Part shown: piece after piece, positions 36,132 through 45,108 of the stretch | Layout: the number at the start of each line of letters is the position of its first letter | Numbering within the stretch: the stretch's first letter is position 1 | DNA from: Planococcus circulans | GTDB lineage: Bacteria > Bacillota > Bacilli > Bacillales_A > Planococcaceae | Assembly (NCBI RefSeq): GCF_020023385.1 | Contig: NZ_JAIQCL010000001.1 | Span: 837,317-901,316 of the forward strand | Direction: 5' to 3' | DNA length: 64,000 bases | The notes under the pieces: model-generated | What the model was told of the DNA's origin: nothing | Database searches by the model: none | What the model saw: the letters and a program-made list of their open reading frames with translations, nothing else | Made by a program: the position numbers and the translations under genes

Positions 36132-38309
36132 TTATTGAGGCGTGTTCACTTCAACGATGCGCCCTTCAACTTCCGGTGTCACTTGGCCGATCCGCTCCAG
36201 TTCTTCCTGGAAATTGATCCAATCCGAAATTCCCAAATCAATGGCACGGCCTTCAGCGTATGCCTGAGCCAGAACATCATAACCGTCTCCGCCTTTAGCG
36301 GTAAAAGCATTTGTTGCCACTTTATATGTCTCTGATTCTACTAGAGGCGTTTCAGTTCCAGCTTCATCTACAAATGTAATGGATACAATTCGCGAGCCTG
36401 CAGGTTTTGTAGCATCAAATTGAATTTCAGCTCCAGAGACGTGCAGGAAACCGCCATTTTCGTTTGGATATTGGCCGACACTGATTTCAAATGCCTGTTT
36501 AATTTCAGTACCAGTCAAGTCCATAGTCGCCAATGTGTTGCCAAACGGCAAAACAGCAATGATTTCTCCCACTGTGATTGGCCCCGCATCAATAGCTGAA
36601 CGGATTCCGCCGCCATTTTGGAAAGCCATCACTGTTTCCGGGCTATAGTCTCTTGCTTTTGCAAGCATGCCATCTGTGATGATATTGCCTAATGGGGTTT
36701 CATTTTTGCGAACACTCACTCCAGTTGTGTTGCCTGTATCACCTGTACGCGGATTTAAAAGCGGCTCCACAGCAACAGCTGTTGTCTCTTCTTCTTCAAT
36801 TTCCTTCACTCTTGTTGCATAAGGCTCCAGAATTTCTACAGCTTCTGCATCTTCGGCTTGCGCATCAATTTCGACCAGCTCACCCGCGTATGCGTAGACT
36901 TCCCCTTGATCATCGAATTCCACATTCAATGTTCCCAGGTTATCGCCATACTGTCCTGTTTGGACAATGATGGTCGGGGCGTCAAACTCATTTACCAAAA
37001 CTGGATCAGAAAGTTCTGTATGCGTGTGGCCACCCACGATAACGTCGATGCCTTCAACCGCTTTCGCCAATTCCTGATCGTTATCGATTGCAGCATTATC
37101 ATCAAAGCCGATATGGGTAAGGGCTATGACTTTATCGATTCCCATTCCTTCAAATTCAGCGACCATTTGCTTCGCTTCTGCAATATAATCAGAAAACGTG
37201 ATTTCTCCAGGACTGGAAATGTCTGCAGTATCCTTCGTTGTGAGTCCGAAAATCCCAACTTTCTCGCCATCGATTTCCTTCACGATTCCTGAGTAGATAT
37301 TGCCTGAGGCAGCCTCTGCCGGAATCTTCGTCTGGAACAACCCGTCAAATAGCGGATCGTTTGAGAAATCAACGTTCGCAGCTACAAACGGGAATTCTGC
37401 CGCTTGGACAAATTCTTTCAGCGCCTGATGCCCTTCTTCAGAAGAACCCAGATCAAATTCGTGATTTCCGAAGGTCATCGCATCGTACTTCATCAAATTC
37501 ATCATTTTCACGTCTGGTTCTCCAGTAAATTCGTTGAAATACAATGTTCCCGAGAATACATCACCTGCATCCAGCAATAAAGCATCCGGATTTTTTTCAC
37601 GGAACTCTTTTACTGCCGTCACTCTTTTAGGAGCTGAATCCAGGCGCGCATGCGTATCATTTGTATGCATCAATGACATCGAGAACAACTCATTCTTCAA
37701 ATCGTCTTTAGCACGGAAAATGAATAAAGCCATTTCTCCACGTGTCAGGTTTTGTTCAGCACCAAATTGTTTTTCCGTCTTCCCGACTGTAATGCCATTT
37801 TTAAGCAACGCGTCTACATATTTTGCGAATTTCGCATTCACATCTGTAAACTGTGTTTTTGTCACTTTGTCGTCTATATCATATTTGGCCGCACTTGCCA
37901 AAAGTTTGGAAAGCTCATTCCGTGTCAGTAAATCAGTGGCACCGAAACGTTTCTCCGTCTTGCCGTGGACAATTCCAGCCTGTACCAAAGCATCTACAGC
38001 CCATTTAGCGGAAGCCGGAACATCAGTGAATCCTGAATCTTTAAAATCCTGGCTTGAATTGAATCCTATTGCGCGGGCAATCATCACAGCTGCATCCTGT
38101 CTCTTAATATTGTCAGCCGTACCGTAATGTGTTTCAGAAATACCATTCGTAATGCCGTTTTCAACCAAAAAATTAACCGCTTTCACGTAACGGTCGGAAA
38201 CATCTTCAAATTTCGCCGCATCAGCAGATACGGTTGAAACTGCGGAAGCCACCATAGTTACAGCGATTGCCGAAGCGATGAATTTCTTGTTTTGCAGGAC
38301 ATTTGTCAT
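36132..38309 (-). CDS. SLH-anchored 5'-nucleotidase/cyclic phosphodiesterase
   Basis: A surface nucleotidase of 725 residues, expected to release phosphate from extracellular nucleotides. It has a signal peptide, three SLH domains (about 30-200: IKRQDAAVM, LTRNELSKL, LTRGEMALF), a calcineurin-like metallophosphatase domain starting near residue 215 (LMHTNDTHARLD, LLLDAGDVFSG, FGNHEFDLG, VIVGGHTHTE) and a 5_nucleotid_C domain (QNGGGIRSAIDAGPITVGE). TAAGGAGG precedes the ATG. With the secreted nuclease at 0.9-4.4 kb this gives a complete route from extracellular DNA to nucleoside and phosphate; that link is inference. Confidence 0.92.
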   Translation of the reverse strand: MTNVLQNKKFIASAIAVTMVASAVSTVSADAAKFEDVSDRYVKAVNFLVENGITNGISETHYGTADNIKRQDAAVMIARAIGFNSSQDFKDSGFTDVPASAKWAVDALVQAGIVHGKTEKRFGATDLLTRNELSKLLASAAKYDIDDKVTKTQFTDVNAKFAKYVDALLKNGITVGKTEKQFGAEQNLTRGEMALFIFRAKDDLKNELFSMSLMHTNDTHARLDSAPKRVTAVKEFREKNPDALLLDAGDVFSGTLYFNEFTGEPDVKMMNLMKYDAMTFGNHEFDLGSSEEGHQALKEFVQAAEFPFVAANVDFSNDPLFDGLFQTKIPAEAASGNIYSGIVKEIDGEKVGIFGLTTKDTADISSPGEITFSDYIAEAKQMVAEFEGMGIDKVIALTHIGFDDNAAIDNDQELAKAVEGIDVIVGGHTHTELSDPVLVNEFDAPTIIVQTGQYGDNLGTLNVEFDDQGEVYAYAGELVEIDAQAEDAEAVEILEPYATRVKEIEEEETTAVAVEPLLNPRTGDTGNTTGVSVRKNETPLGNIITDGMLAKARDYSPETVMAFQNGGGIRSAIDAGPITVGEIIAVLPFGNTLATMDLTGTEIKQAFEISVGQYPNENGGFLHVSGAEIQFDATKPAGSRIVSITFVDEAGTETPLVESETYKVATNAFTAKGGDGYDVLAQAYAEGRAIDLGISDWINFQEELERIGQVTPEVEGRIVEVNTPQ

Positions 38310-38547
38310 GTGCTCTTTCCTCCTTAAGGATTATGTTTCTCATTGCTCCTTTACTTTACCAAATTAAACCTGGTCCTTCCATACAATTTACACAAAAAAC
38401 GCATTATTCTTACAATGTATTTCTGTGCTGAATAGTTCATCTGTTTCTTTCCCATTAAACAGCGGAAATAACGCTCAAACCCACTCATTCTCCTCTTCTC
38501 CAACTGATGAAGTAAGATTGCTGGAGAAGAGAGTCTTCATTTTTTTT
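38310..38547 (+). other. Intergenic region with orphan terminator-like hairpin
   Basis: CTCTTCTCCA (38493-38502) pairs with TGGAGAAGAG (38522-38531), and a run of eight T begins at 38540. It would act on the plus strand, where no gene lies upstream within this gap. The rest is AT-rich upstream DNA of the nucleotidase gene. Confidence 0.45.
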
Positions 38548-38578
38548 AGAAATTGGTGCGACTCAAGAAATGAACATA

Positions 38579-38608
38579 AAAAAACCCTTTTGCCGCTAAG
38601 CAAAAGGG
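38579..38608 (-). terminator. Terminator of the alanine/glycine symporter gene
   Basis: CCCTTTTGC (38585-38593) pairs with GCAAAAGGG (38600-38608); on the minus strand the stem is followed by T residues. Confidence 0.88.
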
Positions 38609-38618
38609 GGTGGATACC

Positions 38619-40037
38619 TTATTCGTGGCGGCTTTCTTCGTCGCCCCAGCATTCAGTGTTCTTCAGGCCAGGGATATTTTTTGCAAAGAACTCCGGATTC
38701 TTTCCGGCTTTGCGCTGGCCTGTGTAATCATCCAGCACCTTGAAGGCGATTTTTCCGAGCAAGGCGATGACTACGAGGTTGAGTACAGCCATGAAGCCCA
38801 TGAACAGATCGGCCATGTTCCAGACCAATTGAACCTGTGCCAATGCACCGAACATCACCATCGCCAATACGCCGAAACGGTAAGCAGTCAGCCAACCGCT
38901 GTGGGCGTTGATGAATTCGATGTTCGTTTCACCGTAGTAGTAGTTACCGATGATCGAACTGAACGCAAAGAACAGGATGGCAATCGCCAGGAAATAAGGC
39001 GCCCAGCTGCCTAAGTGAACATTCAATGATGCCTGCGTCAGCAGGATCCCTTCCTGTTCGCCGTTTGAATACAGGTCTGCCAAGATAATGATGAAAGCAG
39101 TTGCCGAACAGATGACAATGGTGTCAAAGAAAACGCCCAAACTCTGCACAAGCCCCTGCTTCGCAGGATGCGAAACGTTAGCAGAAGCTGCTGCGTTCGG
39201 TACAGAACCCATACCCGCTTCGTTGGAGAACAAGCCCCGGCGGACACCTTGCATAATGGCGGCACCAATACCGCCGCCTACCGCTTCTTCCAAACCGAAT
39301 GCACTTTGGATGATCAGGGTGAAAACGGCAGGAATTTCCGTAAAGTTTATGATGACGATATACAATGCAACAAAAATGTAGATCGTTGCCATAATCGGTA
39401 CGACGACTTGCGTAACACGTGCGATGCGTTTAACACCGCCGAATATGATGACAGCTGTTAATAGTACCAGCCCAAGACCAACCGACCAATCAGGAATATT
39501 GAAAACATCCTCGAACGATTGCGCAATGGTATTGGATTGGACAGAATTGAAGATAAAGCCGAACGCGAGTGTCAATAGAATCGCGAAGACAATACCAAGT
39601 TTACGGTTGCCCAGCGCTTTTTCCATGTAATAGGCCGGACCGCCGCGGAATTGCTCGCCGTCACGGACTTTATAGACCTGCGCCAATGTGCTTTCAATGA
39701 AAGCGGTAGCCATGCCGATGATAGCCACCATCCACATCCAAAAGACTGCTCCCGGACCACCGATGGCGATTGCTAATGCGACACCTGTGATATTGCCGGT
39801 TCCGACACGTGATGCGGTTGAGATCGTGAATGCCTGGAAAGCGGATACGCCGCTATCGCCGTCCTTCTTCTCCGTGATGACGCGGAACATTTCGCCGAAC
39901 AAGCGAACTTGGACGAATTTGGTGCGAATAGTAAAGTACAGGCCAAGGCCCATCAAAAGTGCAATTAATATGTATGTCCAGAGCAACGTGTTGACGTTAT
40001 CGACGAACCACGTAACCCCATCTAAAAAAGCATCCAT
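38619..40037 (-). CDS. alsT: Alanine/glycine:cation symporter (AGCS family)
   Basis: A sodium- or proton-coupled amino acid importer of 472 residues with about ten membrane segments. Family motifs are visible: GTGNITGVALAIAIGGPGAVFWMW near residues 77-100 (given here as GTGNITGVALA and GGPGAVFWMW), KVRDGEQFRGGPAYYMEKAL, GLFSNEAGMGSVPNAAA and FFDTIVICSATAFII. GGGGAGA lies upstream of the ATG. The 380-bp gap before it holds several long hairpins on the transcribed strand. Alanine or glycine is the usual substrate; glutamine transport is known for some members. The gene interrupts the SLH enzyme cluster without an evident link. Confidence 0.9.
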   Translation of the reverse strand: MDAFLDGVTWFVDNVNTLLWTYILIALLMGLGLYFTIRTKFVQVRLFGEMFRVITEKKDGDSGVSAFQAFTISTASRVGTGNITGVALAIAIGGPGAVFWMWMVAIIGMATAFIESTLAQVYKVRDGEQFRGGPAYYMEKALGNRKLGIVFAILLTLAFGFIFNSVQSNTIAQSFEDVFNIPDWSVGLGLVLLTAVIIFGGVKRIARVTQVVVPIMATIYIFVALYIVIINFTEIPAVFTLIIQSAFGLEEAVGGGIGAAIMQGVRRGLFSNEAGMGSVPNAAASANVSHPAKQGLVQSLGVFFDTIVICSATAFIIILADLYSNGEQEGILLTQASLNVHLGSWAPYFLAIAILFFAFSSIIGNYYYGETNIEFINAHSGWLTAYRFGVLAMVMFGALAQVQLVWNMADLFMGFMAVLNLVVIALLGKIAFKVLDDYTGQRKAGKNPEFFAKNIPGLKNTECWGDEESRHE

Positions 40038-40079
40038 TCAATTTCTCCCCTTTTTAGTAAACTTATCTACAATACCCTG

Positions 40080-40260
40080 TATCCATTGGAAAGAAACGTT
40101 CTTTTCAATGGATATAAAGAAAAGCTTCGCTCAGCGGGATATTCCACTGAGAAAAGGCAGAACATAGGTAAAAAGCGCCTATGTATCCGGTATCCTGCCT
40201 GCCCAGTCTAAACGTGCAGTTGCAGGCGGTCGATTTTCCGCTTAGGTAAGCGCAACCTCT
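40080..40260 (-). promoter_or_regulatory. Highly structured leader upstream of alsT
   Basis: On the transcribed strand four stem-loops follow each other: one with GTTGC (40219-40223) and GCAAC (40252-40256) enclosing GCTT/AAGC and GCGG/CCGC; one with GGCAG/CTGCC enclosing ACATAGG/CCTATGT (40156-40199); CTCAGCGG/CCACTGAG (40130-40151); and TATCCATTG (40080-40088) with CAATGGATA (40106-40114), extended by AAAGAA/TTCTTT. The last ends about 43 bp before the start codon. I could not match it to a known riboswitch; the glycine riboswitch core is absent. Confidence 0.45.
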
Positions 40261-40277
40261 ATTGGCCGTTCAAGCCA

Positions 40278-40312
40278 TATAAAAATGAGACCCTCTAGTA
40301 AAAGAGGGTCTC
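40278..40312 (-). terminator. Terminator of the SLH-CAP gene
   Basis: GAGACCCTC (40287-40295) pairs with GAGGGTCTC (40304-40312); on the minus strand ATTTTTATAT follows. Confidence 0.85.
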
Positions 40313-40417
40313 GGATATCGGCTCAACTTAATGATAGCATGTGTTTGGCCTATAGTAGAATTGTTAGTATTTTAAGTTATTTCCCGGGAAATTCTTTGGA
40401 AACATGCATTTCTTTGG

Positions 40418-41455
40418 TTATCGAATGGCGTACATATGCACCCAATAAGGAAATCCATCTGAATCTTCCATATAACCAACGCCGATCACCGTATACGATT
40501 TCAACAATAGGTTGTCTTTATGTCCTGGGGATTCCATCCAGGCCATAACTGTTTCGTCCGCGGTTATATACCCGCTCGCTAGGTTTTCCCCTACCTGGTT
40601 TGTCGGATAACCTAAATCGACAGCCATTTCCCATGGAAGCCCATACGTAGGTGAGGTATGGTCAAAATAATTATTTCGAGCCATATCTTCCGCCTTCAAC
40701 TGTGCAATTTTCGACAGTTCAGGATCTTCCAGAACTTTTCCTACACCTGCCGCCTGTCTTTTTTCGTTGACTAAGGCGATGGTGTCATAGGCTACTGAAG
40801 TTACTCCCGAATAGATTTTACTGCCACTGTCATATGTGACAGTTTTTGTTTTTACCCGTTCTGCAAATTGCATGGAACGTTCGATAAATGCTGCCAGCTG
40901 AGCACGCGTCACCAATGTCTCCGGCTGAAAAGTAGAGGTCGTCACGCCTCTTGTAATATTGACTTCGGCCATCGTCACGATATAGGAATGTGCCCAATAA
41001 GTTGAAGGGACATCCTTGAAATTGATTTCATGGTTATTGTCTACGACAATATCGAAACCTTCGATGATGATTTTTGCCATCTGCGATCTTGGCAAAGGAC
41101 TCGCCGGATTGAACTTTTTGACGTCCGCGAATACACCTTTCTCAGTTAAGGCCGCAATTTCCTTATAAGCATAGTGGTTGGTTGGAACATCCGTGAACTT
41201 CGGCTTGAATGCGGTATCCAAATCCAGTTTCAGCGTTTTCGCGAGGATCAAGGCTGCCTGCGCTCTCGTTACATTGTCATTAGGACCAAATTTGCCATTG
41301 CTGTAACCGTTTAAAATTCCAGCCTTGGATAAGTTATGGATCGAGTAATAGGCAAAATGGTATTTAGATAAGTCCGGGAAATGATGGGCTTGAACCGGTG
41401 ATGTCGAAAATAAAAATAATAATACGATAAGTGCAGAAATAATCGGCTTTTTCAT
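40418..41455 (-). CDS. SLH-anchored CAP/SCP-domain protein
   Basis: A secreted CAP-domain protein of the YkwD type, 345 residues. After the signal peptide come three SLH domains (about 27-195: VTRAQAALI, LPRSQMAKI, VTRAQLAAF) and a C-terminal CAP domain (about 220-345) with LVNEKRQAAGV, AEDMARNNYFDHTSPTYG, VGENLASGY, AWMESPGHKDNLL and GVGYMEDSDGFPYWV. The His and Glu residues of the CAP cavity are present. The biochemical activity of bacterial CAP proteins is not settled. GGAGGAGGG precedes the ATG. It is transcribed alone. Confidence 0.9.
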   Translation of the reverse strand: MKKPIISALIVLLFLFSTSPVQAHHFPDLSKYHFAYYSIHNLSKAGILNGYSNGKFGPNDNVTRAQAALILAKTLKLDLDTAFKPKFTDVPTNHYAYKEIAALTEKGVFADVKKFNPASPLPRSQMAKIIIEGFDIVVDNNHEINFKDVPSTYWAHSYIVTMAEVNITRGVTTSTFQPETLVTRAQLAAFIERSMQFAERVKTKTVTYDSGSKIYSGVTSVAYDTIALVNEKRQAAGVGKVLEDPELSKIAQLKAEDMARNNYFDHTSPTYGLPWEMAVDLGYPTNQVGENLASGYITADETVMAWMESPGHKDNLLLKSYTVIGVGYMEDSDGFPYWVHMYAIR

Positions 41456-41578
41456 ATGCCCTCCTCCCTATTCGAGAACTCTCAAATACATTTTTTCACT
41501 ATATTTTTACCTATACCCTTTTTCACCCCTTTTCTATCCTTTATTTTAAAAAAACTACTACTTTTGTTTTACTTCGGT

Positions 41579-42667
41579 TTATTGCCTTACTATATTTGCC
41601 AAAACACGTGCGCCAATTGCAAGGGCTTCGTGGTTAAAGCGCATATCCGGATGGTGGAGCCCAGGTGTGAGATCCGCTCCGATGCCGATCATGGCTGCAT
41701 GCAGTTCCGACTTTTTGATGGTGTAGAAATGAAAATCGTCCGCACCTGTCGTATGGACCGGTGGAGCTGTCGCTTCGTCCCCCAAGGTTTGCCGAATGGC
41801 AGCGTCTGCAATCTGCATCGCTGTTTCGGAAACTTCCGCAGCTGGCGTGTAATCTGTCCACTCATAGGAAATCCCGACATCGTGCAGCTTAGCGATCGCC
41901 TCCAAACCGTCAGCGATTTTTTGCTGAAGTTCTTTCATGAGTCCATTCGATTGGGAGCGGACATCCATGGCAAAATGAGCGCTTCCCGGAATGATGTTCA
42001 AACTGTCGCCGCCCGTCTGGATATGCGTGAGTTTCGCCGAGTACGATTCAAACGGTGAAAAATAAATCGATTTCACAAATTGATGAATCGCTGCAAGGAC
42101 ATCGATGGCATTCTTGCCTTGATGTGGTCGAGCGCCGTGTGCATCCACACCGGTGATTTTCCCTCTCAAGAAGATGCCGGATCCATGATGAAGCGCAGGC
42201 GCCACTTGGCCAAACGGCAATTCCTCGATCGGCCGCAAATGTACGCCGTATAAATGTGAGACCCCGTCGATTGCACCCCGCTCGATCATCGACAGCGAAC
42301 CATTTCCGAGTTCTTCCGCCGGCTGAAAAATAAAACGGACCCGCTTCGTCAAGGTTTCGTCTTTCAAGTGCAGAAGTGCCCCAAGCACCATCGCCATATT
42401 GGCATCGTGTCCGCAAGAATGATTGGCCTGGAGTTTGCCGTCCACTTCCTGCCAAAGCGCGTCAATATCCGCTCGAATCGCCACCACTTCCGGCCCGTTG
42501 CCGATTTCCGCAATCAACCCTGTGACATCCGGAAACGTATGGTATCCTACACCCAGCTCAGTCATGATCGCCGCCAGTTTCTTGGTGGTCTCCACCTCTT
42601 TCCAGCTGACTTCAGGATGCGTATGGAAATGATTGAAGTATTCACGTATTTGCTGTTCGATATCCAT
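41579..42667 (-). CDS. M20 family amidohydrolase/aminoacylase
   Basis: A cytoplasmic zinc hydrolase of the M20D group (IAA-amino acid hydrolase, N-acyl amino acid amidohydrolase). About 362 residues with HTHPEVSWKEVET, AIRADIDALW, SCGHDANMAMVLGAL (Cys-Gly-His-Asp metal motif), FQPAEELGNG, a dimerisation domain, and TGADDFHFYT near the end. The ATG at 42667 follows AGGAGA; the longer frame has no ribosome site. The substrate cannot be named from sequence. It lies next to the long TACATGA array, whose first motif is about 120 bp upstream of this start. Confidence 0.87.
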   Translation of the reverse strand: MDIEQQIREYFNHFHTHPEVSWKEVETTKKLAAIMTELGVGYHTFPDVTGLIAEIGNGPEVVAIRADIDALWQEVDGKLQANHSCGHDANMAMVLGALLHLKDETLTKRVRFIFQPAEELGNGSLSMIERGAIDGVSHLYGVHLRPIEELPFGQVAPALHHGSGIFLRGKITGVDAHGARPHQGKNAIDVLAAIHQFVKSIYFSPFESYSAKLTHIQTGGDSLNIIPGSAHFAMDVRSQSNGLMKELQQKIADGLEAIAKLHDVGISYEWTDYTPAAEVSETAMQIADAAIRQTLGDEATAPPVHTTGADDFHFYTIKKSELHAAMIGIGADLTPGLHHPDMRFNHEALAIGARVLANIVRQ

Positions 42668-42785
42668 GCAATTGTCTCCTTTGTATGAGAAATTCACTTT
42701 AATAGTTTGATTGTACACGAGGAATGGGGGGATTTGTGAAGAAATAGTTTGGGTGTGGGGTTTCAAGATGAAGTTATTTTTTGGC

Positions 42786-43572
42786 TACATGAATAGATGA
42801 AGTCCCTACATGAAGTTTTCGACTCTATACATGACTTCTTGATTCCTACGTGAAGATTTTTGTTTTCTACATGATCAATTGCGATCTCTACATGAAGTAT
42901 CTAACTCTCTACATGACTTTCTGATTCTTACATGAAGCTTTTTGTTTTCTACATGACCAATTGCGATCTCTACATGAAGTTTTCGACTCTTTACATGACT
43001 TTCTGATTCTTACATGAAAATTTTTGTTTTCTACATGATCAATTGCGGTCTCTACATGAAGTATCTAACTCTCTACATGACTTTCTGATTCTTACATGAA
43101 GCTTTTTGTTTTCTACATGACCAATTGCGATCTCTACATGAAGTTTTCGACTCTTTACATGACTTTCTGATTCTTACATGAAAATTTTTGTTTTCTACAT
43201 GATCAATTGCGGTCTCTACATGAAGTATCTAACTCTCTACATGACTTTCTGATTCTTACATGAAGCTTTTTGTTTTCTACATGACCAATTGCGATCTCTA
43301 CATGAAGTTTTCGACTCTTTACATGACTTTCTGATTCTTACATGAAAATTTTTGTTTTCTACATGATCAATTGCGGTCTCTACATGAAGTATCTAACTCT
43401 CTACATGACTTTCTGATTCTTACGTGAAGCTTTTTGTTTTCTACATGATTAATCGAGGTCTTTACATGAAGTATCTAACTCTTTACATGACTTTCTGATT
43501 CTTACGTGAAGCTTTTTGTCGGCTACATGATCAATTGCAATCTCTACATGAAGCATCCGGTTCTCTACATGA
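42786..43572 (+). repeat. Helically phased TACATGA repeat array (39 motifs)
   Basis: TACATGA (TACGTGA in a few) occurs 39 times between 42786 and 43572. The steps are 21, 21, 21 and 19 bp, repeated, so four motifs span 82 bp and eight span 164 bp; only the last three steps deviate (20, 22, 21). The central units are near-identical at 164 bp. Sequence between motifs is T-rich. The 19-bp steps break any reading frame. It separates the M20 gene from the NERD gene and has no CRISPR-like spacers. Confidence 0.9.
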
Positions 43573-43611
43573 CTTTACAAGAATTCTATTATATTTCCGG
43601 TGAAAGTTTGT

Positions 43612-44568
43612 TTATTTTCCCTTCAACGGACGGGTATATTCGCGGTATCGCCTGCCGCCTATTGGTTGGCAACCGTTTCGGACCAGAAATCGCTTGGCTG
43701 TATCGAGTTTTTCTAGACCAATAAAATCGAGGCATTCAGCTGTATTGATTGTAGGTTTTATTAGCATGAACCAGTCCAGCAACGCATCAACAGGGGCATC
43801 TTGGCTGGTCAGTCGGCACGTTTCACATTCCCAGATACGCTTTGTTCTTGCCATCTTTCCAAATACGCAGCGTGGACAAAAGACTCCAGCTTCGATTTCA
43901 GACTGTTCGATTTGAAATTTAGGAGCCAGAGGGAAAGGGTGATACTCCCGATGAATATCCACTAAACTTTGCCCAAGCTGATGAAGTTCTTCTATAGAAA
44001 TAATCGGTTTCGGCAATTTCATTTTCGATAAGTGAAAATTGAGCTCGCCCGAAGCTAAAATAAGAGCATTAGGCGGCGCGTCTTCAACAATTTGCGAAGG
44101 ATGCGCGATGACAATAATAGTCGCCACCGACAGTGGACAACCGAGGGTTTTCAAAAATTTGTTCATGCGTATAGCAGTTTCATTCATTTGCGTGATGGGA
44201 CTCTTATAGCTTTTAATCTCTCCATTTGTCAATATCGAATGCAGCGCACTCGGATTTTGCTTGAATTGAAGCTTTCCCGCGATATTTTTTATTTCCAGTA
44301 AAAACACACAGCTCTGGGTGAGCACCACCGTATCCACTTGAACTTTAAACGACTCTCCCAATGAAAAATCCTGGATAATCAGGTGAGGATAAGGCGGGTC
44401 AAAAAATTCCAGCGCTTCATCCAAGCGTTCTTCCCCTCCGTAGCCCGCGTTGGCATTATTTAAACTAGTTTTCACAGCCATCCGTTTTGGATGAGTTGGC
44501 GGCAGCCTTTTTAATAAAGCTTCATACCCCGCAATTTTTTTCGGCTTTTCGCGATGTTTAATGATCAT
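43612..44568 (-). CDS. NERD-domain (nuclease-related) protein with zinc ribbon
   Basis: A 318-residue protein with a NERD domain (about 40-160). The visible core is NANAGYGGEERLDEALEFF, the DFSLGESFKVQVDTVVL Asp and the FLLEIKNIAGKLQF segment, which match the PD-(D/E)XK-like nuclease core (Asp, then Glu-x-Lys). A C-terminal zinc ribbon follows (CPRC then CETC, about 230-250), then a short helical end. NERD proteins are thought to act on DNA but their role is not established. The ATG at 44568 follows AAAGGAGAG. It is flanked on both sides by phased TACATGA arrays. Confidence 0.82.
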   Translation of the reverse strand: MIIKHREKPKKIAGYEALLKRLPPTHPKRMAVKTSLNNANAGYGGEERLDEALEFFDPPYPHLIIQDFSLGESFKVQVDTVVLTQSCVFLLEIKNIAGKLQFKQNPSALHSILTNGEIKSYKSPITQMNETAIRMNKFLKTLGCPLSVATIIVIAHPSQIVEDAPPNALILASGELNFHLSKMKLPKPIISIEELHQLGQSLVDIHREYHPFPLAPKFQIEQSEIEAGVFCPRCVFGKMARTKRIWECETCRLTSQDAPVDALLDWFMLIKPTINTAECLDFIGLEKLDTAKRFLVRNGCQPIGGRRYREYTRPLKGK

Positions 44569-45081
44569 AAAATCTCTCCTTTTTCTCATTAGTTTAACAG
44601 ATAAAATAGGGAGTTACCATTTATATCCAAATCTAATTTTTGAACCTACTATAGCTTTCAAAAATGATTTTTGAGTATAAGTTTATGCGATAATTTGCGA
44701 GTTTTACGTGAAAGTCTCAGTTTTCTACCTGACATTTCTTCTTCTCTGTATATAGTGTTTCTTTCTATCTTACGTATTCGAACTTTTACAAGAATCTTTC
44801 ATCTCCATATATCACTAAACTACGCTCCTACCTCAAGTTTTCAAGCTTCTATATGAATCAATGCCGTCTATCTCACATTTCCCGCCCTCTACATGAACTC
44901 TCCCTCTCCATACATCAACCAACTTCACTCCTACCTGAATATTCACCACCTCTACCTAAATCCACCGGATCCTAAACTATCTCTCCCCCAAAACACTCAG
45001 ATGTCCAACCCCAAAACACTCTCGATCTTGAACTGACCCCACTAAAGCATCCTGCTCACCCTCTCGACCTAAACGCCAACC
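44569..45081 (+). repeat. Degenerate phased TACATGA array upstream of the NERD gene
   Basis: No gene is present. Motifs of the type TACNTGA or TAYNTSA occur at 44705, 44726, 44787, 44808, 44829, 44850, 44869, 44890, 44911, 44932 and 44953, mostly 21 bp apart with one 19-bp step. A further TAC at 44771 is out of phase. Sequence between motifs is unrelated to the 42.8-43.6 kb array, so only the motif and its phase are shared. Confidence 0.6.
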
Positions 45082-45108
45082 AAAAAAAGCCGCCTCAATG
45101 GCGGCTTT
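45082..45108 (-). terminator. Terminator overlapping the rocB stop codon
   Basis: AAAGCCGCC pairs with GGCGGCTTT around a 5-base loop. The stop codon (45095-45097) lies in the loop, so the hairpin includes the last codons. Confidence 0.88.

Noticed and set aside
40080..40270. Lysine riboswitch upstream of alsT
   Set aside because: A segment AATAGAGGTTGCG on the minus strand resembles the L-box 5' end, but the other conserved L-box elements (GCCGAAG and CTGTC-type segments) are missing and the stem arrangement differs.
40080..40270. Glycine riboswitch upstream of alsT
   Set aside because: Neither the CCGAAGG-type core nor the CTCTCAGGCAAAAGGAC-type segment was found on the transcribed strand.
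42786..43572. CRISPR array
   Set aside because: The conserved motif is only 7-9 bp, the intervening 12-14 bp recur every 164 bp instead of being unique, and no cas gene is in the window.
42786..43572. Heptad-repeat coding sequence (21 bp = 7 codons)
   Set aside because: Every fourth step is 19 bp and shifts the frame; stop codons occur in all frames.
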